Assembly: GCA_937924755.1 (NCBI GenBank)
Contig: CALEVZ010000033.1
Location: forward strand, 1-52,253
Length of the DNA stretch: 52,253 nt
Direction of reading: 5' to 3'
DNA from: an uncultured bacterium
Lineage (GTDB): Bacteria > Acidobacteriota > Thermoanaerobaculia > Thermoanaerobaculales > Thermoanaerobaculaceae
This document shows positions 1 through 9,158 of this stretch, piece after piece; the first letter of the stretch is position 1; each line of letters opens with the position of its first letter. A model generated the notes under the pieces. That model was given only the letters and a program-made list of their open reading frames with translations, was not told the origin of the DNA and did no database searches. The translations under genes were made by a program, and so were the position numbers.

Positions 1-28
1 GCGCTGAAGTAGGCGCGACGCGGCACAC

Positions 29-1234
29 ATGACCAGCGACGTGCCGGGATGGGAGCGCGCACCGTACCTGCGCGAGCTTGACACCAGCGTCGTCGCCTGC
101 GGCGGCGGCGCGGGCACGGCCTGGGCGATCCTCGCCGACACCGTGCTCTACCCCGAGGGCGGCGGCCAGCCTTGCGACCGCGGGTGGATCGACGACACGC
201 CGGTGGCGGCGGTCCGCCGCACCCCGGATGGCATCGTGCACGAACTCGCGTCGCCGGTGACCTGTGGGCCGGTAAAGGTACGCGTCGACTGGGAGAGGCG
301 CTTCGACCACATGCAGCAACACACCGCCCAGCATCTGCTGACCGCCCTGGCGCAGGACCGCTTCGGCTGGCCGACGACGGCGTTCCACCTCGGCGAGCGC
401 GTCAGCGACATCGAGTTGAATGCCCCCGCGCTCGGCGCCGCGCAGCTGCGGGAGCTGGAGGAGGCCGCCGCCGCCGAAATCCGTGCCGCGCGCCCGGTGC
501 GCGCCTACCGGATCCGGCCTGAGGAGGCGGCCGCGCTCCCCATCCGTACCCGCGGGCTGCCGGCCGGCCACCGCGGCGACGTGCGGCTCGTCGAAATCGC
601 CGGTCTTGATCTCAACACCTGCGGCGGCACGCACGTCGCTTCCACCTGTGAGATCGAGAGCGTCGCCCTGCTCGGCGCCGAACCCATGCGCGGCGGGACG
701 CGCCTGTACTTCGTCGCCGGCGGCCGAGTGCGGCGGATGCTGCACGACCAGGCCGACGCGCTGGCCGGGCTGCGCACCGTGCTGGGAGCCCCCGACCAGG
801 AGCTGGCGGCGGTGGCGCAGAGCAAACTGGACGCGCTCCGCAGCGCCGAGCGCCTTGCCCGGCGCCTGCAGGACGAGGCGGCCGACGCGCTGGGCGAGGC
901 CCTGGCGGCGGGTGGGGAGCCGCTGGCTCACCGCCACCACCATGACAAAGACCTGACCTTTCTGCAGCGCGCCGCCCGCCGCTTCGCCGAGCTGGCGCCG
1001 GCGGGAGTCGTGCTGCTCACCGCCGACTCCGCGATGGGCAGCGTCTTCTGCCTGGCGGCCGGGCAGGCGGCGCCGGTCGACGTCGGCGCGCTGGCGAGAG
1101 CCTTCACCGACGTGGTGGGGGGGCGCTGCGGCGGCGCCGGCCGTCTCTTCCAGGGCAAGATTCCCTCGCTCGATCGCCGCGGAGCGGGAATCGAGGCTGT
1201 TCGCCGCGCTTTGTCCCCGCCATCACCCCGATAA
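29..1234 (+). CDS. Alanyl-tRNA editing protein, AlaX-type, with DHHA1-like C-terminus
   Basis: Free-standing relative of the editing half of alanyl-tRNA synthetase; the family hydrolyses Ser or Gly mischarged on tRNA-Ala in the cytoplasm. Residues 1-90 are a beta-barrel-like domain with the YPEGGGQPCD stretch typical of AlaRS editing domains. HTAQH at residues 98-102 and CGGTH near 198-202 supply the zinc-binding His, Cys and His. The remaining 170 residues (DHHA1-like region, ending in a glycine-rich GGRCGGAG segment) make this the long AlaX form. The aminoacylation domain is absent, so it is not AlaRS. ATG at 29 is the first start available, and no convincing ribosome site is visible in the 28 bases before it, so an upstream start outside the window cannot be excluded. 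Confidence 0.88.
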   Translation: MTSDVPGWERAPYLRELDTSVVACGGGAGTAWAILADTVLYPEGGGQPCDRGWIDDTPVAAVRRTPDGIVHELASPVTCGPVKVRVDWERRFDHMQQHTAQHLLTALAQDRFGWPTTAFHLGERVSDIELNAPALGAAQLRELEEAAAAEIRAARPVRAYRIRPEEAAALPIRTRGLPAGHRGDVRLVEIAGLDLNTCGGTHVASTCEIESVALLGAEPMRGGTRLYFVAGGRVRRMLHDQADALAGLRTVLGAPDQELAAVAQSKLDALRSAERLARRLQDEAADALGEALAAGGEPLAHRHHHDKDLTFLQRAARRFAELAPAGVVLLTADSAMGSVFCLAAGQAAPVDVGALARAFTDVVGGRCGGAGRLFQGKIPSLDRRGAGIEAVRRALSPPSPR

Positions 1235-1258
1235 AGACAGCCCCCAATGCCCCTCCCG

Positions 1259-1276
1259 GTGTCCGTGCCCGTGTCC
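1259..1276. repeat. Three GTGYCC hexamers
   Basis: Three direct hexamers GTGTCC, GTGCCC, GTGTCC lie between the AlaX stop and the neighbouring pseudogene. The same degenerate hexamer is expanded at 24741-24788. Function unknown; likely a simple-sequence expansion that is tolerated outside genes. Confidence 0.55.
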
Positions 1277-1286
1277 GGCTCGCGCG

Positions 1287-2900
1287 TCACCACCAGTTGG
1301 TGGGGTCGCCGGTGACGTTGTCCACCACCGAGACGAACGCCCAGGAGCGCCCCTGCACGCCGTTCGCCGTGTCGTCCAAAGGCAGCACGGTGAGGCCGTA
1401 GCTGCCCTCGGGCAGGCTGTCCCGCGCCATCCCCAGCAGGTCCTCCAACCGCTCCACCAGGTTGGCGCGCGGCGGCATGGTCACCTCCCGCTCGGCCACC
1501 TTGGCGCCGTCGCCGGCATAGAGGGTGAGCCGGTGCACGACGGCGTGCTCCTTGTCGCCGTTGTACAGCCCCAGGTTGATGCGCACCCGCGGCGAGATCT
1601 CGAGACCGGCGAAGTGTTGCACGGGGAAGCCGTAGGGCGGGTAGAACGGCAGCATCTCCCCGTAGGTCCCCCCATCCACGCGGGTGGTGTAGGTGCGCGC
1701 GTAGCCCGCCATCCAGGAGGCGGTGCGCACCTCGAGAGCGCCGCGCACGTTCCCTCTCCGGCACACGCCGGAAAGCGCCGCACCACGTCGGGGAAGATGC
1801 TGCGAAAGCCGAGGGTGTGGGGCCAGGAGGAGGCCGAGGGAAGAACACCGGTGAGAACTTCGGTCGTCGTGCCGGCTCCACCACAACGGTCGGACCACGC
1901 GGGAGAAAAAGCGGCCGCGGGTTCATCTCTCCAACGGGTCCAGAGTGTATCTCCTCTCCCGCCGGAAGGTACAGATCCGAGGTCCACACGGTGCCCGCGG
2001 CGCCGGGCAGGTGCGCCACGGCGGGGATGGCCACCGAGGAGCCGGGGGCGGCGGTCATCCAGAAGAGGGTGTAGGGCACGTGGATGCCGTCGCCGGTGCG
2101 GTTGTCCACCTGCGACAGCCACATGGCCACCGGCCAGCTGCCGGTGACGGCGAGCTGGGACGGGTAGGCCTGGCGGATCGACTCGGGAAAGAGGCTTTCC
2201 AGGTTGACCAAGGTGACGGACGCTGTGGGGGGGCAGGGTGAGGTCGTGCCGGGCGCCGCCGGCCGGCCACTCGGGGGTGTAAGGGATTCCGGCGACGTGA
2301 CTCCACCCCCACCACAAGGTGATCGTGACCTCGTGGTCGCGGTCGTTGACGAAGCCGGCGTTGTGGCGGAAGCGGCCGGGCTCGCGGTGGTCGAGCACCC
2401 AGGCGGCGGCCTTGCCGGTGTGCCTCTCGGCCTCGGTGGCGGGAGTGCCCGCGTCGGAGGTGCGCAGGTGGTTGGAGTAGCCGGTGGTGCCCGGCACCGC
2501 CGGCACCGCCTGGCCCAGAGTGCCTCCCCGCCCCCGCTCGTCGGGATCGAGCGACGGCGTCCAGACGCGCGCGACCGCCACCACCTGCTCCCCCCAGCGG
2601 CAGGGGGAGGTGAGGACCACCGCGTCGTGGGTGACGCCGTCACCGCCCGCCCCGCCGCCGAGCCAGCTGAGGGCGTCTGAGATCTTGGTCGAGCCGTGGG
2701 CGGGCAGCCCGACGACCTTCCTCGCTTCGGGCGTGACCACCCGCCGCAGGGTAACCTCGGTGGCCGCGCCGGACGGGTTGAAGAGCCACAGATCGGAGGT
2801 CCAGAAGGTGCCACCCCGACCAGGAGCCCGGACAAGGTCGGTGCCGGTGTCCCTGACCGCGGCCGGCTCGGTACCTCGGTGGCTGTCGCTAGAAAGCGGC
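1287..2900 (-). pseudogene. Frameshifted secreted beta-sandwich protein
   Basis: No single frame is open, but protein-like segments continue across frames. One frame (about 2860-2235) reads GTFWTSDLWLFNPSG, then HNAGFVNDRDHEVTITLWWG. A second frame (about 2230-1830) has TVWTSDLYLPAG. A third frame (about 1755-1287) has YARTYTTRVDGGTYGEML and ends in a TAG-type stop region at 1287. The first shift coincides with a run of seven G (about 2227-2233); further shifts lie near 1820 and 1755. The repeated WTSDLYL/WTSDLWL phrases suggest two or more similar beta-rich domains of the kind seen in exported acidobacterial proteins. The family is not named with confidence. Either a true pseudogene or base-calling errors; other genes in the window are intact, which favours decay. 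The 5' end is uncertain. Confidence 0.6.
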
Positions 2901-2997
2901 AGGGCCGCTGCCGTCACCTCAGGAGCCTGCGGCCATGCTTTTTGGCCCGCCGATTCCGGCGACGGTCGGCGCCGCGAGCGCCGGACACGTTTCGCCG

Positions 2998-3888
2998 TCA
3001 CTCCAGGTTGCCGACCTGTTCGCGCAGACGCTCGAGGGCGGCCTTGGCCTCGACCACGCGTTCCCCCACCCCCACCTCGCGGCACTTGGAGGCGGCGGTG
3101 TTCACCTCGCGCAGCAGCTCCTGCAGCAGAAACTCCAGCCGCTTCCCGACCGCCCCGCCCTCGGCCAGCAACCGCCGCGCCTGCTGCAGGTGGCTTTTGA
3201 TCCGCTGCACTTCTTCGGCGACGTCGGCACGGTCGGCGGCGATCGCCGCCTCCACCAGCAGGCGATCCTCCGGCACCGACCCGGGTGGAAGCACCTCCGC
3301 CAGTCGGGTCCGCAGGCGCTCCAGCAGCGCCTGGCGGACACCGGCGTTGATGTTCTCCAGCCAGGCTGCAAACTCCGCCAGCACGCCCAGATCTCTCTCG
3401 AGCACCAGCAGCAGGGCGGCTCCCTCCGCCTCCCGCGCCGCCAGCAAGGCGTCACGCGCCTGCGCCGCAAGTTCGAGCAACGCCGCCCGTTCCTCCTCCC
3501 CGAGGCCCTTTTCGGCGTCGCCCAGAAACCCGGGCAGGGCCAACAAATCCCGCAATGACAGCGGGGCCAGCTCTCGGCCCGCCGGATGTCGGGCCAGCTC
3601 CCGTTTCAACTCCTCCAGTACTTCCCAGTGAAAGCCCAAGCCCTCGGCCGGGCCGCCGAAGAGCTGCAGCGTGATGGTTGCAGTGACGCGGCCGCGGTGC
3701 AACTTCTCGGCAAGCACCGCGCGCAACTCCGCTTCGATCTCGCTCGTGTCCAGGCGCGGCTGGGTGCGGATCTGCAGCTCCAGAAAGCGTCCGTTGACCG
3801 AAGCGAGACGTAGCTCGGCAAGCCGCCGGTCGGACAGTGGGCCCCGCGCCTCGCCAAACCCGGTCATACTGCGGATCGAAGCCGGCAT
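2998..3888 (-). CDS. yicC: YicC-family endoribonuclease-like protein
   Basis: YicC proteins are conserved in bacteria; the E. coli member is an endoribonuclease implicated in small-RNA turnover. The N-terminus SIRSMTGFGEARG is the family hallmark, followed by the RFLELQIRTQP block and a long helical middle. The C-terminus contains VEEVQRIKSHL and RLEFLLQELLREVNT, matching the conserved DUF1732 end. Start: ATG at 3888 gives 296 residues, the usual size, and has GGGAGG four bases upstream. ATG at 3912 is in frame and also possible. A -10-like TATCAT (3916-3911, minus) would give a leader of about 15 nt that contains this ribosome site, supporting 3888. The divergent neighbour at 3936 shares the promoter gap. 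Confidence 0.9.
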   Translation of the reverse strand: MPASIRSMTGFGEARGPLSDRRLAELRLASVNGRFLELQIRTQPRLDTSEIEAELRAVLAEKLHRGRVTATITLQLFGGPAEGLGFHWEVLEELKRELARHPAGRELAPLSLRDLLALPGFLGDAEKGLGEEERAALLELAAQARDALLAAREAEGAALLLVLERDLGVLAEFAAWLENINAGVRQALLERLRTRLAEVLPPGSVPEDRLLVEAAIAADRADVAEEVQRIKSHLQQARRLLAEGGAVGKRLEFLLQELLREVNTAASKCREVGVGERVVEAKAALERLREQVGNLE

Positions 3889-3910
3889 CGCGCCTCCCAA
3901 CTCGCCCGAC

Positions 3911-3920
3911 ATGATAGACT
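3911..3920. promoter_or_regulatory. Overlapping divergent -10 elements between yicC and the GT gene
   Basis: The bases atgatagact contain TATCAT on the minus strand (3916-3911) and TAGACT on the plus strand (3915-3920), overlapping by two bases. Each fits TANNNT and points at one of the two divergent genes (yicC ATG 3888, glycosyltransferase ATG 3936). Predicted leaders are about 15 and 9 nt. Inference from motif and position only. Confidence 0.45.
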
Positions 3921-3935
3921 CTTCCACCGCCAGCG

Positions 3936-6900
3936 ATGCCGTCCCTCCCTCCGGCCCCACCGCGCTTCGCCTCGGCGCCGCCGGCGCAGGCGGCCGCTGT
4001 CTGGACGCGCTCGCTATGGGGCCTCGCCTCGCCCCGCGCCGACCTGCTGGCGACCCTGGCCACCGTGGCCCTCCTCGCCGCCAGCCGTTTCGCGCTGCTG
4101 CCGTCGGGTCCTTGGGACTGGGACGAGACGCTGTTCGCGCGGGGCATCCTGGAGTTCGACCTGCCCGGGCACTACCCCCACCCACCGGGGTTCCCGCTGT
4201 GGATGCTGCTCGGGTGGCTGGCGCACTTTTTCGTCTCCGAACCGCTGGTCGGACTGCAGCTGCTTTCCGCCGCCGCTTCCTGTCTGACTCTGTGGCCGCT
4301 GGCCGCCCTCGGCCGGCGGGTCGCCCCGCCGCCGGTGGCCGCCGCAGCGGCCCTCCTGCTGCTGTTCGCCCCGGGCGTGTGGCTGCACGCCGGGCGCGGT
4401 TTCTCGTCCACCCCGGCCGCCTTTTTCGCGTTCTGGGCGGCCGCCCTGGCGCTTTATCCGGCGGATCGACGGCCGATCACCGCCTTCACCTGCCTGGTCA
4501 CCGCCGCCTTCCTGATCCGCCCCATCCTGCTGCCCTCGCTAGGCCTGCTCTGGCTAGCAGGAATCTGGACGGTGACCCCCCGCCGACGGCTCCTGCCCGG
4601 GCTGGGCGCAGCCGCCGCCGCCGTGCTGCTGTCCATCGCCGGCATGGTGGTCGCCCAGGGCAGCTGGAGCGAGTTCGCTCGCTCCTTCCTCGTCCATGGC
4701 CGCCGACACACCCGCAACCTTTTGGGCAACACCGGCGGCTTCGCCGAGCTGGGCATCGTCAAGGGGTTGGGGGGGACGATCCTGGCCGGGGTTTTCGCCG
4801 CCGTGGCGTTGGTCGGCTTGGTGGTGTGGCTGCGCCGGGTGGGGCGACGGTCGACCCTCGCCTGGGCGGGCGTGTTCGCAGTTGGGATCGGCCAACTCAT
4901 CTGGCTGCAGAACCGTACCTTTAGCCGCTACGCCGTGCCCCACCAGATGGCCGCGGCCCCGCTACTGGCCGGCGCCGCCGCCCTGCTTCCCACGACCCTC
5001 GGCACCGGCTTGCTCCTGGCCTCCGCCACCTCTCTGGCCGCCACGAGTTTCCCGGCCGTGGCCGAACAGCACACTCGCCTGATGCCCGGGTGGCAGGCCC
5101 TGCGTTTCGCCGCCGATCTGGCCGGCAGGGAGGGCCACGACCTGCTGGTGGAGCCAGGTCTGTTTCCGTTCGCCTCCTACCTGGCCCACGCCGAGCGGGC
5201 GGCGGGGCGAGAATGGTCGTTCCGAACTCTCCTGGCGCCATCGAGCCCCGATGCCTCCGGCCTGCCCCAGGGCCGCTACCTGCTGGTTACCGACCTTCCC
5301 GCCAATTACCTGGCAGCACCCTGGCAGCGCCACTGGCGCTGGCACGAGGTGGGAGCTCGCCTGCGCCCTCTCACCTCGGGTCGCTTCCTCAACGCTGCGG
5401 TCATCGAGGGCGCCATGGTGCCGATCAGGGGTTTCTGGCCGGCGGAGAGCTCTCGGGGTGAGGCGTTCATCTGGGGAGAACCGCTCGCCGAGCTGCTGCT
5501 TCCTCCTCTGGCGCTGGAGAGACCCCTGGGACTGGAGCTGCTGCCGGCCCGCGGCGATGCTCCCCTCACCGTTCGCCTCAACGGCTTCGATATCGCCCAC
5601 CTGCCGGGCAATGCGCCCCGCCTGACGCTGCCCATCAATCCGGCCATGATCTCCCCCACCGCCGTCAACCGCCTACAGCTGGTGCGGGAGCGAGGCTACC
5701 CCCCAGGAGGCGGCGATTCCCGACCCCTGGCGGTGCGCCTGTTTGGCTTCACGCAACCGATCGACGATGAGACCTTTATCGCTATAGAGCGGCTCGCCGC
5801 CCTGCTTGCCGAGTCCGACCCGCAGAGACATCCGAGCTTTGCCGCGGCCGGTCTTTATCGGCCCGAGCAATTCACCCGCGGCCGGGGTGCCTGGACACAA
5901 CCCCAGGCGACCATGGATTTGCCGCTGGCTGCCGGTGTGCTCACCCTCACTGTGTGGGCACCCCGCCCTGGCCCCGTGGACCTGGTCGTCGACATCGGCG
6001 GTACCACCACCATCGGTCCCCTGGTAATCGGCCGCGAGCCGCAGGATGTCTCGCTGATCCTCCCCGAGAAGACGGAAGAGCAACCCACGACCCGGATCAG
6101 CCTGCGCAGTCGCCCCTACGCTCCTGCCGCCGAGGGCTCCCCGGACAGCCGCACCCTGGGAGTGGTGGTGGGGCGCGTCCAGTTCACCCCGACTACCCGT
6201 TCGGGCCGCCCCTGGATCGCCGTGCCAGATCGCCACGGCGCGACGCTGCCCTGGGCGAGCCTGGCGACGCCACCGGCGCAGCCGCAGGCGGCGGTCGGCT
6301 GGCAACGAGCCGAAACCGGGGAGCGGGAGTACTTCGTTGGTGGCGACGGAGCCATCATGCCTCTTCCTGTGGCGCGCGCCGGCGATCGGTTCGTCCTGGA
6401 GGTCTCGACTCCGCCGACGACCGATCCGGCGCTGGTGGAACTCGATGGCCGGGCTGCGGCAGTGCTCCTCCCCGGCCTTGCTCGGCTGGTGGTTGAGCTG
6501 CCAGCGAACCCCCAGCGCGAGGACGTACCTTCGCTGCTCACCGTGCGGCACGCCCGCCCTGGCGGCGGCGAGCTGGCGGTCCACCTCCACTCTCTGACCG
6601 TGCGCCGCAGCGATGAGCGCTGGGAGGGGCCCGTTGCCCACCACGCGCACCGTGCTCGCCTCGGGGTGCAACTCACCTCTGCGGCCGCCTCCTCGACCCC
6701 TCTGCTGGCCACGGGGCTGCACCACGTGGAACCCTTCCCGGCCGGGACGGGAGCCTGGACCTTCCCGCGGGCGGAACTCACCTTGCCTTCTGCTGGTGGT
6801 CTGCTCCGGCTCACCCTGGCCGCGCCGCGCCCCACCCCCCCCCAGCTGGAGCTGAGCCTCGATGGGCGACCCCTGGCCGGGCCCCTGACGCTGAGCTCTC

Positions 6901-7493
6901 AACCCCAGGATCTCTTTGTGGCCCTGCCCTCCGGCCAACCGGAGGGAAAACCGACGCTCCGCTTGGGCCTGCGCTCCGTCCCTTTTGTCCCCGCCTCCGG
7001 AGGGGGATCTGACAGTCGCCAGCTGGGCGTCGTGCTGCTCGGAGGAGAGCAACAAGCCCCTGCGGACAGCGCCATCTCCCGATGGGTTCTCGCCCCCCCG
7101 AGACGTGGGGCGAAGTGGACGGTGACCGCTTTTCCACGGGGGGCCTACCCGCAGGAACGGTTCGGGGAGGATGAGGGCTGTTGGACCGTCCCCCGGGCGC
7201 TCCTCATCGTGCCACCCGGCCACGGCGTTCTCACCCTCACCGCGTGGGCGGCACGCCCTCTGCCCTCGCAGCTCGAGATCTGGCGTGATGGCAACCGCCT
7301 AGTCGGCCCGCTCGATCTCCCCAATCATCCCACGACCATTGACGTGCCGCTGCAACCGGTGCCGGCCGCGGGGCGCGAGGCCGTGCTCGAGCTGCGCTCC
7401 GCCCCTTACTCCCCGAGCCGGCACCACGGCAGCAGCGACGATCGGGAGCTGGGAGTGATCCTCTCCCACCTCGCCTTTCGCCCCGGCGATTAA
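3936..7493 (+). CDS. GT39/ArnT-like membrane glycosyltransferase with C-terminal beta-sandwich repeats
   Basis: The N-terminal 450 residues are a polytopic membrane protein of the GT-C fold. The acidic WDWDETLFARGI motif at about residues 58-69, followed by HYPHPPGFPLWML, resembles the catalytic first periplasmic loop of PMT/ArnT-type transferases that use lipid-linked sugars. Residues 480-1185 are unusual. They contain three related modules starting near 645, 934 and 1076. Each runs from a (G/E)xGAW or CWTxP phrase through LTLTxWAxRPxPxxLEL and a SRxxPYxPA segment to DSRxLGVVLxxxxF. Two other beta-rich segments lie between them. The modules look like carbohydrate-binding or jelly-roll domains, probably periplasmic. 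The stop overlaps the lpxB stop by 3 bp. Donor and acceptor cannot be named. Confidence 0.72.
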   Translation: MPSLPPAPPRFASAPPAQAAAVWTRSLWGLASPRADLLATLATVALLAASRFALLPSGPWDWDETLFARGILEFDLPGHYPHPPGFPLWMLLGWLAHFFVSEPLVGLQLLSAAASCLTLWPLAALGRRVAPPPVAAAAALLLLFAPGVWLHAGRGFSSTPAAFFAFWAAALALYPADRRPITAFTCLVTAAFLIRPILLPSLGLLWLAGIWTVTPRRRLLPGLGAAAAAVLLSIAGMVVAQGSWSEFARSFLVHGRRHTRNLLGNTGGFAELGIVKGLGGTILAGVFAAVALVGLVVWLRRVGRRSTLAWAGVFAVGIGQLIWLQNRTFSRYAVPHQMAAAPLLAGAAALLPTTLGTGLLLASATSLAATSFPAVAEQHTRLMPGWQALRFAADLAGREGHDLLVEPGLFPFASYLAHAERAAGREWSFRTLLAPSSPDASGLPQGRYLLVTDLPANYLAAPWQRHWRWHEVGARLRPLTSGRFLNAAVIEGAMVPIRGFWPAESSRGEAFIWGEPLAELLLPPLALERPLGLELLPARGDAPLTVRLNGFDIAHLPGNAPRLTLPINPAMISPTAVNRLQLVRERGYPPGGGDSRPLAVRLFGFTQPIDDETFIAIERLAALLAESDPQRHPSFAAAGLYRPEQFTRGRGAWTQPQATMDLPLAAGVLTLTVWAPRPGPVDLVVDIGGTTTIGPLVIGREPQDVSLILPEKTEEQPTTRISLRSRPYAPAAEGSPDSRTLGVVVGRVQFTPTTRSGRPWIAVPDRHGATLPWASLATPPAQPQAAVGWQRAETGEREYFVGGDGAIMPLPVARAGDRFVLEVSTPPTTDPALVELDGRAAAVLLPGLARLVVELPANPQREDVPSLLTVRHARPGGGELAVHLHSLTVRRSDERWEGPVAHHAHRARLGVQLTSAAASSTPLLATGLHHVEPFPAGTGAWTFPRAELTLPSAGGLLRLTLAAPRPTPPQLELSLDGRPLAGPLTLSSQPQDLFVALPSGQPEGKPTLRLGLRSVPFVPASGGGSDSRQLGVVLLGGEQQAPADSAISRWVLAPPRRGAKWTVTAFPRGAYPQERFGEDEGCWTVPRALLIVPPGHGVLTLTAWAARPLPSQLEIWRDGNRLVGPLDLPNHPTTIDVPLQPVPAAGREAVLELRSAPYSPSRHHGSSDDRELGVILSHLAFRPGD

Positions 7494-8638
7494 CTCGGCG
7501 ATGCTGCCGCCGGCAGGCCGAGGACGCGCGCCACAGCGGCAGCGGCCCGCTCGCTGGCCCCGGGTGGACCCAGACGATCTCGCACTGCCTGCAGCTCCCG
7601 CCGCTGGCTTTCCCCATCGTCACTGAACAACCGCCCGGCCGCCGCCGCCAGGGCCTGCCAGGTACAGGCTTGTTGCAGTAGTTCTGGCACCACCGAGTGA
7701 CCGGCGACCAGGTTCACCAGGCTGACGTGGGGCAGGCGAACCAGCCGGCGCGCCATGGCGTAGGTCAGGGGGTGGAGCCGGTACGCCACCACCATGGGGA
7801 CGTTCAGGAGGGCGCACTCCAGGGTGGCGGTGCCGGATGCCACCAGCGCCGCCGACGCCGCTGCCAGATGGGCATGCCGGTCGTGGACCACCAGGTCCAC
7901 CCACTCCTCGGCGTCACCCAGCAAACCGCGCACGCGCGGCACCTCCAGGCCGGGTGCCACCAGCAGCGCGACCCGGAGCGAGCGATCCTCCTGCCGCAGG
8001 GCATCAGCGGCCGCCAGCATTTCCGGCAATAGCGCCACCACCTCCTGCCAACGCGACCCCGGCAGGAGCGCCACCGTCCGATCCTGGCGCGGCGGCGGCG
8101 CTGCGACCAATTGGTATAGCTCGTCCACTAAAGGGTGACCCACGTACTCCACCGCAACCCCACGGCGGGAGAAGAACTCCACCTCGAAGGGCAAAATTGA
8201 CAGCACCTGGTCCACATCCCGCCGGAGCCGGCGCACCCGCCCGGCCCGCCACGCCCACAGCTGAGGCGAGATGTACACCACCACGGGCACCCCGGCGCGG
8301 TGGAGATGGCGAGCCAGGGGCAAGTTAAAGTCCGGCGCATCCACCAGAACCGCGGCGTCCGGACGCCGAGCAAGCGCCTGGCGTCGCACGCGGTGAGCCA
8401 GTCTCACCAGGCGAGGCAGCTGGCGCACCACCTCCGCCAACCCCATGACCGACAGTTCCTCGACCCCCGCCAGTGCCTCCACCCCGGCCGCCCGCATCCG
8501 CTCACCGGCCACCCCGAAGGCTGTCACCTCGGGGTGCTGCCGGTGCAGCGCAGCCACCAGGTTGGCGGCGTGCAAATCCCCGCTGGTTTCGCCCGCCACC
8601 ACCAGGAGGCGCTTCACCGTCGGCGCCATAGCCACCAT
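7490..8638 (-). CDS. lpxB: Lipid-A-disaccharide synthase
   Basis: Transfers GlcNAc-acyl from UDP-diacylglucosamine to lipid X, making the lipid A disaccharide on the inner face of the inner membrane. The N-terminal VVAGETSGDLHAANLV, VGHPLVDE and YISPQLWAWRAGRVRRL motifs are diagnostic for GT19. PLLPGSR-type nucleotide-sugar signature appears as VALLPGSRWQEV, and the C-terminal part has ASGTATLECAL and MVVAYRLHPLTY. Length 382 is normal. The start may be GTG/ATG at 8638 or ATG at 8629 (MAPTVKRLL), which fits the family better. It overlaps the vanZ-like gene by about 25 bp, and it is the last gene of the minus operon headed by cmk. Its presence implies an LPS-type outer membrane. Confidence 0.95.
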   Translation of the reverse strand: MVAMAPTVKRLLVVAGETSGDLHAANLVAALHRQHPEVTAFGVAGERMRAAGVEALAGVEELSVMGLAEVVRQLPRLVRLAHRVRRQALARRPDAAVLVDAPDFNLPLARHLHRAGVPVVVYISPQLWAWRAGRVRRLRRDVDQVLSILPFEVEFFSRRGVAVEYVGHPLVDELYQLVAAPPPRQDRTVALLPGSRWQEVVALLPEMLAAADALRQEDRSLRVALLVAPGLEVPRVRGLLGDAEEWVDLVVHDRHAHLAAASAALVASGTATLECALLNVPMVVAYRLHPLTYAMARRLVRLPHVSLVNLVAGHSVVPELLQQACTWQALAAAAGRLFSDDGESQRRELQAVRDRLGPPGASERAAAAVARVLGLPAAASPS

Positions 8639-8973
8639 CCCGTAACCCCGGAGATCGCTCCCACCATGTCGGCCAAAAGATCACCCCACTCGGCGCGTCG
8701 GCGTGGTGCCGCACTTTGGAGCGCTTCGAGGGTCGCGCCGTGGACCACTGCGTAGCCCAGCGCTGCGAACGGCGGCGACGGTCCCCAGCGCAGCACCGCC
8801 AGCGCCTCGGCGGAGGTGAAGGCCAGAGCGGCGTACCCGCAGGCGTGGAGGACTTTGTCGTTAAGCGCGCGCAGCGCCGATGGCAGCTGCGGAGATAGGC
8901 CAAAGATGAGGATGGCACCCGACAGTGCTAGCGCCAGCAGGGGCGCCAGGAACGTGCGCAGGGGCGGGAACAT
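8614..8973 (-). CDS. VanZ-like small membrane protein
   Basis: 119 residues, starting MFPPLRTFLAPLLALALSG. It has about four hydrophobic segments, with a NDKVLHACGYAALAFTSAEAL stretch and a later HGATLEALQSAAPRRRAEWGDLLADMVGA. The pattern (D/N)K..H..Y..L with a second E-x-x-Q....R....D.LAN is that of VanZ-like proteins, whose biochemical role is mostly unknown (teicoplanin resistance in the founder). The start at 8973 is 8 bp downstream of the preceding small gene and the 3' end overlaps lpxB, so it is translationally linked in the operon. A lipid or envelope role is an inference from lpxB. Confidence 0.75.
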   Translation of the reverse strand: MFPPLRTFLAPLLALALSGAILIFGLSPQLPSALRALNDKVLHACGYAALAFTSAEALAVLRWGPSPPFAALGYAVVHGATLEALQSAAPRRRAEWGDLLADMVGAISGVTGWWLWRRR

Positions 8974-8981
8974 GCGAGAGT

Positions 8982-9155
8982 CTAGGGCCGGGGGAAGGGG
9001 TACATCAGCCACCCCACCACCACCGCACCCAGGGCCAGGGCGGCAAACACCTTCCAGAAGTAGCGCCAGCGCTCCTTGCCATCCCTCTTCCACAGAAAGG
9101 TGAAAAACACCGCGATCAGAAAGGCATCCAGCACCAGCAGGGCGAAGTGATCCAC
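8982..9155 (-). CDS. 57-residue two-helix membrane protein
   Basis: GTG start three bases after the upstream gene's stop, running 57 codons to TAG at 8984-8982. The peptide has a hydrophobic helix (FALLVLDAFLIAVFFTFLW), a charged loop (KRDGKERWRYF) and a second helix (VFAALALGAVVVGWLMYPF). It uses the same codon style as neighbours and fills exactly the space between two coding genes of the same operon, which is the main argument that it is real. Positive charges between the helices suggest the loop is cytoplasmic. No family recognised. Confidence 0.7.
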   Translation of the reverse strand: MDHFALLVLDAFLIAVFFTFLWKRDGKERWRYFWKVFAALALGAVVVGWLMYPFPRP

Positions 9156-9158
9156 GGT

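Noticed and set aside
928-2835. 635-codon minus-strand ORF over AlaX and the pseudogene
   Set aside because: Contains only parts of the broken secreted protein, then runs antisense to AlaX; not a gene as a whole.
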